From assembly GCA_903823545.1 (NCBI GenBank), contig CAIJTL010000432.1, positions 1-10,134 on the forward strand: DNA of 10,134 bases, read 5' to 3'. Shown here in pieces: positions 1 to 9,600 of this stretch (positions within the stretch are counted from its first letter, which is position 1; every line of letters begins with the position of its first letter). Origin of the DNA: an uncultured Planctomycetaceae bacterium (GTDB taxonomy: Bacteria > Planctomycetota > Planctomycetia > Planctomycetales > Planctomycetaceae). The translations under genes and the position numbers were made by a program. A model generated the notes under the pieces. It worked only from the letters and a program-made list of their open reading frames with translations, was not told the origin of the DNA and ran no database searches.

Positions 1-177
1 CACACGCGGGCCAAAAGAGGTTTTGAGACTCACACCGGAGGCGCGGATCGTTCCGGGCGATCTTGTTACGCGAGATTCGTCCGTCGCACCACGTCTGCTC
101 AACGGAGCGCGAGAGCGTTCCGCAGCGAAGCAAGCGATCAAACGCATTGCGGATGGTGAAGGCTCGTGGAGATTGTC

Positions 178-205
178 TTGGGGGGACGAAATCGCCAGTC
201 CCCAA
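178..205. other. Small inverted repeat (possible stem-loop)
   Basis: GGGGAC (182-187) is complementary to GTCCCC (198-203) around a 10-base loop. TT (178-179) and AA (204-205) can extend the stem if two G bases bulge out. It has no T-run after it on the plus strand, so it is not a standard intrinsic terminator in the direction of the giant gene. Function unknown; it could be chance. Confidence 0.35.
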
Positions 206-222
206 AAAGTGGAAAATTCTAT

Positions 223-280
223 TTGACGAAACAGAGATAAGCCCTTTTGCGCCGCGAGCGCTCCGGGTCTGTTTCGTCAA
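223..280. other. 13-bp perfect inverted repeat (large hairpin)
   Basis: TTGACGAAACAGA (223-235) is the exact reverse complement of TCTGTTTCGTCAA (268-280). Inside, CCC (242-244) can pair with GGG (265-267) and GCGC (249-252) with GCGC (258-261), so the whole 58-base span can fold as a nested hairpin. A perfect 13-base match at this distance is unlikely by chance. No T-run follows on the plus strand. It could be a regulatory RNA structure in the 5' untranslated region, a paired protein-binding site, or the terminator of a gene off the left edge; the sequence alone does not decide. Confidence 0.6.
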
Positions 281-323
281 CGAAATGCTTGTCAGTGGGT
301 GCGGGCCAACGCCACCTCGGACA

Positions 324-358
324 AGGTTGGAATGTGTGCAAGCCATACAATCCAACCT
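324..358 (+). other. Long stem-loop in the leader
   Basis: AGGTTGGA (324-331) pairs with TCCAACCT (351-358). After one A-A mismatch (332/350), TGTGTG (333-338) pairs with CATACA (344-349) including one G-T wobble, leaving the five-base loop CAAGC. This gives 14 pairs with one mismatch, a strong RNA hairpin. It ends 113 bases before the start codon. There is no uridine tract directly after it, so a Rho-independent terminator is not well supported; a leader RNA structure is equally possible. Confidence 0.6.
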
Positions 359-410
359 CCGGGGTGTTTGAAAGTGCCTGATTCTGTGATCCACCCTGCG
401 GCTAATCGGT

Positions 411-432
411 GACACGACAGACCTGTTGTGTC
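411..432. promoter_or_regulatory. 22-bp near-palindrome, candidate operator or hairpin
   Basis: The arms GACACGACAG (411-420) and CTGTTGTGTC (423-432) match as a palindrome at nine of eleven symmetric positions; the exceptions are 416/427 and the central pair 421/422. As RNA it forms a nine-pair hairpin (with a G-T wobble) around the loop GACC. It ends 39 bases before the start codon. The symmetry fits a dimeric repressor site, and the same bases could equally act as a leader hairpin close to the ribosome binding site. I know of no named regulator that matches it. Confidence 0.45.
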
Positions 433-458
433 GCGCTAAGCCCTGAGCCAACCTGACT

Positions 459-463
459 GGGAG
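459..463 (+). promoter_or_regulatory. Shine-Dalgarno sequence of the giant gene
   Basis: GGGAG lies eight bases before the ATG at 472, ideal spacing for ribosome binding. Together with the in-frame stop at 454-456 it fixes ATG 472 as the start. The nearby ATG at 464 opens only a five-codon frame ending in TGA. The in-frame ATG at 589 (residue 40) has no comparable upstream site. Confidence 0.75.
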
Positions 464-471
464 ATGCTGGA

Positions 472-630
472 ATGTTATTGACCTCTTGGATTCGTGCGTT
501 GAGTCACAATCTGCTCCGCCGTCGATCCCTCAATCGTACACGCCGAAGTGCGGGTCAGCCGTGGTCGCCAACAACCAGCCAAGTTCGCATGGCCGAAGCG
601 CTTGAAGAACGGACGTTGTTGACCGCGTTG
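472..630 (+). other. N-terminal export-type region with LEERTLL motif (residues 1-53)
   Basis: Residues 1-39 include a short hydrophobic start (MLLTSWIRAL) and an Arg-rich stretch (LLRRRSLNRTRRSAG), followed by MAEALEERTLLTALVID. The LEERTLL core at residues 44-50 matches the LEPR-XLL / Planc_extracel motif known from N-termini of large planctomycete proteins thought to be extracellular. It lacks a normal long hydrophobic signal-peptide core and a clear signal peptidase site. How such proteins are exported is not, to my knowledge, settled. The motif assignment is fairly firm; the export role is family-based inference. Confidence 0.75.
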
Positions 631-3600
631 GTGATCGACTCCAACACCTTTGGCAGCACGCCCGGTGTCAACATCAACATCACCAACGCCAGCCTCGACG
701 CCAACAGCGACGGCATTTCCGATTACGACAATCTCGTGATCGCCTCCTCGGACTTGCCGATTACCGTCGGCCCAGCGGGCGTCGGCATCCGCATCAACCT
801 GAGCAACCTGACCGGGCTGCGGAACATCACGATCGACAACCTGACGATCAATGCAGGAGCCGGGCTGCAGGGGATCGACATTGATATCAACAACATCTTG
901 CTCGAATCGCTGACGGTGGACCAAGTCGCGGTGACGACGACGAACGCCAATGGCATCGACATCAACCTCCAAAACATCGGGACGGTGGCAGGAGCTGACG
1001 TGACGGTGAAGGACTCCACCGTCCGCTCAACGGGAGTCGTGGCGGTGAATACGCCGGCGACCGGCGTGCAAGTGACTCTCGGAAGCACGACCCGGAACAC
1101 GCATTTGAACTCGCTGACCGTCGCCGATTCGACCGTGCAAGGGATCAGCGTCGTCAGCACGGCGGGAGCTACGTTCCAAACGCTCGTTGATCAATCGGCG
1201 GCGAAGAACAACCGCGTGCAGGACGTGAACGGGGTCGCGTCACCCATCACTTACAACTTCACACGCACGACGGTCGGCGATCTGCGAGTCGATGACAACC
1301 TGCGCTTCCGAAACTTGGCGATCACCGCCACCAACTCTCCGTTGGGCACTGTCGGCGGCGTGACCATCGACAACAACACCGGCATCGACTTGTCGGCGAT
1401 CACTGCCACCACAACTGGCATCAGCTTGACCGCCACCTCCACAAACGCCGCTGGAACACTCCGCTCGGATATCACTGGGCTGCACATCGGCGGCAACACG
1501 ATCAACGGCGCGCAAGCGAATGCGAACGTGGCGAACGGCATTGCGTTGACGCTCACCGATAGCAACCTCGGCAGCTACACGAACGACAGCCGCGGAGCCA
1601 CGCTCACCGGCAACACGATTACGAATCTTTCCGACAGCGTTGCCGCTCCGGGCACAGCGGTCGCCATGCAAATCACCGCGACTGCCTCAGCGACATTCGT
1701 TGCTGGCAACGATGTGGTCGGTGTGGGGAACAATCTGCCGCTGTTGCTCGACCTGTTCAATGGCGACAACGCCACCGGAGTTCGCAGCACTGCCTCCGGC
1801 GATTTGAACGGTATCACGGGCAACGTGACTGGCGCAAACGATGGTCGCCAACTGGTGGTGACAACCGTTGCCAACACGATCTTCTTGGGTGACGTGACAG
1901 GAAACACTTTCCGTGGAGAGAACGCAGGGAATCGCCGCGAAGGTGTGGTGATGTCGTTCACCGACCGGCCAACCGCTGCAGGATTCGATTCCTTCAATCT
2001 GCTGTTTGATAACAACACCGTCGATGGCAATCGACGCGGCGGAGTTGATATCTCGATGCTCAACACGGCCGTCGGAGCGATGACGATTACCAACAACGTC
2101 ATCACGAATACCGAAGACGCTCTCGCCAACACGCCCGACGGAATTCTCATCACTTTGGATGGAACCAGCGTGACTCAGCAAGCGACCAACTTGTTGCGGA
2201 AGTCGTTCATCTCGAACAACTCAATTGGTCAAACTCTTGCCGGAGGCGTCGCTGCCAACGGTGGCAACGGTGTTTCAATCGTGGCTCGAGAAATGTCCGA
2301 AATTCAGGACTTGCAGATTCGGAATAACGCGATCGCGAACAGCGGAGAGAGCGCAATCTCGGTGCTGCGTGAAGACGAAGCCCGCTTCACGACGGTTAAT
2401 CCGGAAGCGGATCAGACTCGCGCGGTGACGATCGCTGACAACCAAACTCAAGGCAACACGTTCCACGGTTTGGTGATCGACGCGCGGAATGGGAGCACCG
2501 ACATCTTGGACTTTGAAGTCCGAGACAACTTCATCGGCAACAACCTGCAGACCGGTCTGCATCTCATCGCGCGAGCAGACGCGCGTTTGCTGGTGGATAT
2601 CACCAATAACCAGATTGTGGATAACGCGAGCGACGGGATTGAGTTGGAAACGTTCCAGAACGCCACCAGCGATAAGCGACAGATTGGCGGCACCTGGACC
2701 AAAAACACGATTTCCAGAAACGGGCGTAACGGGATCAACGTGTTTGGTCGGCATGGCTTGTATGACGAAGCGACAGGAATTCGCACGCCGCTCCAAATCG
2801 GTTTGGAGGGGATCGACCCGGCTGATGGACTGTCGCGTGGCAACGTGTTTCAGGCTAACAATCTGATTGGTATGTTGGTGAACCTGACCTTCGGCACCAG
2901 CAACGGCGACATAGGATTCACAAACAATCTGGTCACTGAAAATCGCAGCGGTGGCGTGCGGATCCTGTCGAACGAAGAGAACGTGGCGATCAAGAATAAC
3001 CGGATCCTGGCCAACCAAGGGATTGGCCTCAATCTCGTGAGCACCGGCGGAAGCGCCTACAACGCGACAGTTCGAGACAACCTGATTACGGGGCAGGTCA
3101 ACATTGCTGGTGGTAATAACGGTGACGGTGTCGAGATTACGTCACTCGGCTTTCAAACCACCAGCGTGTTGATGTTGAACAACTTCATCGACAGCAATGC
3201 CGGTCGCGGCATTGACGTGCTCAACGCAGGGGGCAGCAACAATACCGGTCCGACTTTGCAATTGCAGATTGGTGACGGCACGGTCGCGGGAATGAATACC
3301 GTTGTCAGTAACGCGCTCGAAGGGATTTACGTCGTCAACAGCTCGGATGGAGCGCAGAGTCAGAACGTCGCAGCGTTTGTTGCGATGCAGGCTGCCGGGG
3401 ATGTCTTCGCTCGTCCAGACATGATGTTGAATGTCGATGGCAACATCATTTCGAGCAACGGTGGAAGCAGCGGCTTCAATGGCACTGGACTCATTCTGCG
3501 CGTTGGTACTTCCGGCAGCGATGGCAGCACGGCGGCGACGCCCGGTTTCGTGGGGAGCAATAGCGGTGATCCCAACGCGGGCAACGGTCGGGTCAATTCG

Positions 3601-6600
3601 CGAGTGACCAATAACTTTTTTGAAGGCAACTTTGGTAACGACTTCTATGTGGACCCGTTCTTGTCCACAGGCCCCGGCGCTAGCGGTGGCACATGGGACA
3701 CCAACGGGGCAAATGTGGCTGGTTTGCAGCGTGACCCGCTCTCGCGTTTGAACATGGTCTTTGACGGGAACGTGGGCAACGGCATCAATGTGCAGAACTT
3801 TGCGTTCTTCTCGAACAACGAACCGCAGTGGAAATCTCGCAGCAGTAACTCTGCTGTCGCGAACCCACCCGGCCCTTTTGGAAACACGGCTCGCCTTCGT
3901 AGTGTGACGAACTTGCGTGGTGCCCCGATTTTAATTGGTCCCGGTCTATTTTCGTTTGCGTTTGAAGCACTCGGAGCTTCGACTTGGCGGGTTGAAGCGG
4001 GCTTTGATCGATCGGGCGGTGATTCGAGCTTTCCGTTCTACAACTCGAACGCGGGTGGCGGCGGATCGCAGAACAACTTCGATGACACCGGGCTGTGGGC
4101 TCAAGTCGCGCAGGGCACGTTCTCATTCCCGAATGTGGACTCGCCGACGTTCCTCACCGCAGAGGTGTCGATCCCGACTGATCCGCAGTCGGTCTCTGGG
4201 GTGGCGATCAATCCGGCCACGATTACGTTCTCTGAGTTTGTCACCAACGTTGATATCTCGGACTTCCGACTGCTGCGTAATGGCGTGGTCGTGCCGCTGG
4301 AGAGCGCGCCGGGAGTGCCGCTGACGGTGTCGCCAGTTCCAGCTTCGCAAGACCCGAACAATCCGTTGGCTTTCAGCAGCTTCACGATCGACCTGTCTGT
4401 CCCCACGGCAACGGCAGGGAACTATCAGTTGCAAGTCTTGGGGGTTGATCCATCGAATGGAACATTCACGCCGATCGAAGACGTGATTACGCAGCTCAAC
4501 GGCCAAGGAAACTTCCTCACCCGCATCATCGACGGCAGTGGTGTCTTGCAAGACTTCGCGGTCGATCGGCACTTCACCGTCGACAATGTGCGGTCGATCG
4601 CCACCATCTCGCCGATCACTCCCGACCCACGCAATTCGGCGGCGGGGATTGTGACGGTCACGTTTGATGAACCGGTCAGTGGAGTGGATATCACTGACTT
4701 CGTGCTGTTGCGCGACGGTCAGCCTGTTGATTTGAGTGCCGTCACCGTCACGCAGATCACTCCGTCACAATACGAGCTTAATCTGAATCAACTGACCGGA
4801 GCGGCTGGCAACTATCAGTTGCGATTGGTCACCGTTGACGAACCGCTGACGCTGAATGTCACCGAAGCGGTGACGTCGGTGATTGACGTGGCGGGCAACA
4901 TCGTGACCGACAACTTCGCCATCGGAATTGCGGCGGCAGATTCCTGGGTTGTCGATACGACGCTGCCGTTCGTTTCAACGGTCGTCACCACCCCTGCTAC
5001 GACACCGAACAACACGCAGGTCTCGGCCGTATTGATCAACTTCAGCGAAGCGGTCTCGGGAGTCACGATCGGCGATTTGTCGCTGACTCGCACCGATGCC
5101 TCGGGCAACACGACCACGCTCAACATCGGCGCGATCCCGTTATTCCAGAACACGGTCAGCCAATACGAACTCAATCTCAGCACGGTTTCCGGAGTTGCTG
5201 GAACCTATCGGCTGACGGTCAATCCGGTGAACTCCGGCATCTTCGACACGGCGAACAATGCCTTTGAAACGACGTTTACGGCAACTTGGGTGCTCGACTT
5301 GTCGGCACCGACAGCGGACGTGGTTGATGTGGCACCGGACCCGCGTCAGGCTCCGGTCGATGCGTTGAACACGATCTTCTCGGAACCGGTCAGCGGACTG
5401 ACGATCGGCCAATACGTGCTGGCCTTTGATGACGGCACGCCCGCGAATGGCAACGTCATCACCGGCGCTCTGAACGCGCCGACGATTACGGTGACGTCGC
5501 CGAATCACGGTTTGACGAACGGAACTCAAATCACGATTTACGGTGTCTCTGGCAACACAAATACGAACGGTGTCTTCACCGTCCAAAACGTGACGACGAA
5601 CACGTTCCAATTGTTTGATTTCGCCACGGGCTTGGTCCCGGTTCCTGGTAACGCCGTGTATGTCTCCGGCGGTCGCTGGGCGCGGAACATGATTGGCCTG
5701 GGTGCCTCGACGCTGACTCAGGAATCATCGCTCCGCCACGTCGTCGATCTGCAAACCGTGACGAACAATCCCGGCATCTACGTCGTCTCGTTGTTGTCGA
5801 ACGCGGGTGCCGTCGATGCGTCGGGCAATGCGTTGCAGTCGGAATCCAACAAGTTCAACGTGGCTGCCCAAGACATCTGGACTTACGGGCCGGACGTGCC
5901 GCCAATGGGAACCATCACTCCGATTGCTTCGCCGATCGGAACGAACGCGGGTGTGGTTGTCGTCAACTTCAGCGAACCACTGCAAAAAGTTTTGGGCACC
6001 TATCCAATCGACGTCAACGACTTCCGCCTCCGTCGCGATACGGGTTCGGGCTTCGTCGTCGTGTCACTGACCGGTGCGACGATCACGCAACTGAGCGCCA
6101 CGTCGTTCTCGATCGACCTGACGGGCGCGGGGATTACCGACGTCAACGGCAACTACGAGTTGTCGTTGATCAACACTGACGCGGTCTCGCCAATTCGAGA
6201 CCTCGCCGGCAACTTGATGTTCGATGCGTTTAGCCCAGGATCAGGCATCGCCAGCCAAGTGACTTGGACCAAGGTGTTCTCTGATCCGTCCGTGACCAGC
6301 ATTAAGGGGGTCTTCACCGATCCGCTGTTCGACACCGATCCGGTCGCGGCAACAAAGTTGCGAGCGGTTCAAAACCTGACGATCAACTTCTCCACGGCAG
6401 TGACCGGCATCAACTTGGCCGATGCGTCGAAGAACTTCCGTTTGACTCGGCAATCGCTGACCGGGACCGACACACCACTGCCGGTTTCGTTGGACGGCGT
6501 GACTGTCACCCGAATCACCGCGACTCAATACCGCATTAACCTGAGTACGTTGACCGGAACCGACGGTCGGTATGCCTTCACGGTTTTGGCGAACGGCTTA

Positions 6601-9600
6601 ATTCAGAACTCGGGATTCCAGCCGCTGTTGAACGCGAGAACGATTTCATGGTCGAAGGACGCAACAATTCGTCCGAACCAATTCAGCGACTCGGTCGATG
6701 CCATCGGCACCGCAGGCCAAGTCTTGGGGAACGAGGTCGTCGACTCGAGTGCTTCAGCCGGCTTCCAGATTTCGTTGCGAGCCGCCATTCAAGAAGCGAA
6801 TGCTTTGGCGGGTGACGATGTGATCGAGTTGGGTGTCGGCACTTACGTGCTGACGTTGGGTGGCGTGCAAGAGGACAACGCCGTGTCGGGCGATCTCGAC
6901 ATTCGTGGCCTCGACAGTTTGATCATTCGCGGCAAGGGCATCGGCCAAACGATCATCGACGCCAGCGGTCTGCCAGCGGCCACGCGCGACCGACTCTTCC
7001 AAGTCATGGCGGGTGCCTCGTTGACATTGCAGGGAGTCACCTTGCAAGGGGGCAGTGTCTTGGGCAGTGAAGACGGCGGTGCCATCCGGAACACAGGAAC
7101 GCTGACGATCCTCGATTCCGAAATTCGCAACAACGCCTCGCAAGACACGGGCGGTGCGATCATCAACACCGGAACGATGACCATCAATCGCACGACGATC
7201 TCCGGAAATACGGCGACGGCGACCGGTGGCGCAATTCTCAACACCGCGACGATGACCATTCTCAACAGCACGCTCAACAACAATACCGCCACCAGCAATG
7301 GTGGAGCGATTGCGAATATCGCCGGGGCTACCGCCACTCTGGAAGGTGTGACGGTCGCTGCCAACAGATCCACGAGCGGTGCCGGTGGCGGTATCCGTAA
7401 CGACGGCACGCTGCGGTTGATCAACGACACGATTGCCTTCAATCAATCGTTGCAAGCGGGAGCGGGTGTCTCACGCAATGCGGGTACTGTGGCTGTCGGC
7501 AACACGATTATCTCGGATAACTTCCTGCTGGCGGCGGGGAACGCGCAGAGCGATGTGGCGGGAACGTTCACGTCGAGCGGCAACAACATTGTCCGCACGG
7601 TGGGTGCTGCGGTTGGTTTCACTGGTCCCGGCGATCAAGTGGGTGTGAATCCCAACTTGGTCGGAACTTCGGTCAGCACAACTCCGAACATTCTGGCCGT
7701 GGCCAACTTCGGCGGCCCGACACTGACGTATGGTCTGCAACTGGGCAGCGCGGCGATCGACCGAGGGAACAACAATCTCCGTTCGGCGGACACGTTCGAT
7801 CTCGATAACGACGGTGATTTCATCGAACGGACGCCGGTCGATCAGCGCGGTGCTCCGCGCTTCTTGGACGGCCCGACAGCGGTCTTCAACGCAGTCGATG
7901 TGGGGGCCGTCGAATTCGGCACGTTCTTCGTCAACACGACGACTGATTCGATCGACGTGAATCTTGGCGATGGACTCGCTGCCGATGGCTTGGGGAACAC
8001 GTCGCTCCGAGCGGCGATCATGGAAGCGAACGCGCTTGCCGGTGAGAACGCCATCATCCTCGGCGGGCAGACCTATCAACTGAATCGCACGACGGTCGAT
8101 GCGACACGTCCGACGATCACCAGCATCACCGGTGTCCCAACGGCACCGACGACGACCACAGTCGGTCTCGTGACGATTACCTTCTCGGAGGCTGTTGGCA
8201 ACGTCGATGTCAGCGACTTCTCGCTCACACGCAGCGGTTTGGCTGTGGCGATTCCAGCCACGCTCTTCACCAGAGTGAGCAGCACGCAATACAGGATCGA
8301 TCTGACAACGCTCACGGCGACGAACGGCATCTACGATTTCGGTGTGAACCTCGCCGGAACCGGGATCACCGACGTCGAAGGGAACGCGCTGTCGAACGGG
8401 CTTGTGGATCGAGTCAACTGGGTACGCGGCACAGACACGTTCGCTCCGACGGTCATCATCAATCCGGTGACGACTGTCTTCCCGAATGCGGGTACGGTGA
8501 CCGCCGTCTTCAGCGAACGAGTCAACAACCTCAGCATTGCGAACTTCTCGCTGACTCGTAACGGTGTCGCGGTCTCGCTTGCCGCCGTTCCGATCACGAT
8601 TACGCAAGACAACAACTTCGGCGGGCGGACTGTTGCCTCGCTCAATCTTGCGACGGTGACAGCGCTCGACGGCGCGTATGTGCTGACTCTGACCTCAACG
8701 GTCGGTGCCAACACGATTCGCGATACGGCGACGGTTCCGAACAACCTCGCAGCGGGCGGTTCCATCAATTGGACCAAAGTCCCCGTGGCCCAGATCGTCC
8801 CGGTCACTCCCGATCCGCGAGCGGGTGCGGTGACGACAGTGACGTTGCAGTTCTCAGAGAACGTCGCGGGAGTGCAACTCAGCGACTTCACGATGTCCTA
8901 CGACGACAACACCGGCATCGGTCCGCAAACGGTGAGCCTCGCATCGGCCACGCTGACTCCAGTGTCGCCAGTGGCGTCGGCCTTCGGACAAGCGGCTCAA
9001 CGTTGGACGCTGACGTTTGCGAACAATGAATCGGCTCGCGATGGCAACTATGTGCTCGACTTCAGCGGTGCGGCGTTGCGGACGACAGCGGGCGCGGTCT
9101 TCGGTGCGTCGGTGGCAAGCGATTCTTGGTTGATCGGTCAGAACGCGGGAACGGTCGCGGATTCGATCGGTGATCTCGACCTCGTCGCGAACTCTGGTCG
9201 CGTGCAAATCATCGGCGTCGGTGCGGATGCGACGACCAGTTCGCTCGGTCTGACGGTCAATCCGACGATCATCGACGGCGTCAGCAGCGATCGTATCTTC
9301 GACGTGCGACAGAACGCGGTGGTTGCGATCTCCGGCGTCGAGATGAGGAACGGTCGAGTGACTCTCGAACGAAGCGGTGGTGCGATTCGGAACTTGGGAA
9401 CTCTCACCATCAGCGACAGCGACATCCTGACGAGCTTCGCAGACGGCAACGGCGGCGGTATCGCGAACGGCGATGACCTGCTGGATATCAACGGCACATT
9501 GACGCTCAATCGAACCAACGTCCAAGGGAACTCGGCAGGTTCGGTGACGAGCGGCTCGCAGTTCGGCAAAGGTGGTGCGATTCACAACGATCGCGGCACA

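Larger units (their letters stand above)
1..471. other. Non-coding leader upstream of the giant gene
   Basis: No convincing gene lies here. Two plus-strand frames are open from the left edge (to 159 and to 226) and a third frame is open up to 371, but each has only a TTG start or none, lacks a ribosome binding site, and gives a product resembling no family I know. The frame of the downstream gene has a stop at 454-456, so that gene begins after it. The region holds four inverted repeats, described separately, and a Shine-Dalgarno sequence. I cannot pick out a reliable promoter: TTGACG at 223-228 resembles a -35 box but lies inside an inverted repeat and has no good -10 partner at normal spacing. 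The tail of an upstream gene at the left edge cannot be excluded. Confidence 0.7.

Noticed and set aside
223..250. Sigma-70 promoter with TTGACG as -35
   Set aside because: No acceptable -10 box at 16-18 bases; the downstream bases are GC-rich and the hexamer is part of an inverted-repeat arm.
23..371. Two short plus-strand frames in the leader (23-226 and 63-371)
   Set aside because: Both use TTG starts without a ribosome binding site, overlap each other and the inverted repeats, and resemble no known protein.
324..380. Rho-independent terminator at the 324-358 stem-loop
   Set aside because: The stem is strong, but it is followed by CCGGGGTGTTTG rather than a run of T, so it was reported only as a stem-loop.
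589..591. Alternative start ATG at residue 40
   Set aside because: It has no Shine-Dalgarno sequence, and the Arg-rich stretch before LEERTLL fits the usual N-terminus of this protein group; ATG 472 has GGGAG at ideal spacing.
631..3600. Polysaccharide lyase or pectinase activity for the first beta-helix
   Set aside because: The fold is shared with such enzymes, but I could not see any of their catalytic residue patterns, and the NNxI repeats are generic.
7471..8607. 378-codon open frame on the minus strand, and the other long minus-strand frames along the gene
   Set aside because: They lie entirely opposite the giant gene, whose frame shows clear repeat families. Their products are Arg-, Asp- and Val-rich mirror images of the repeat codons with no recognisable domain, as expected from codon bias.
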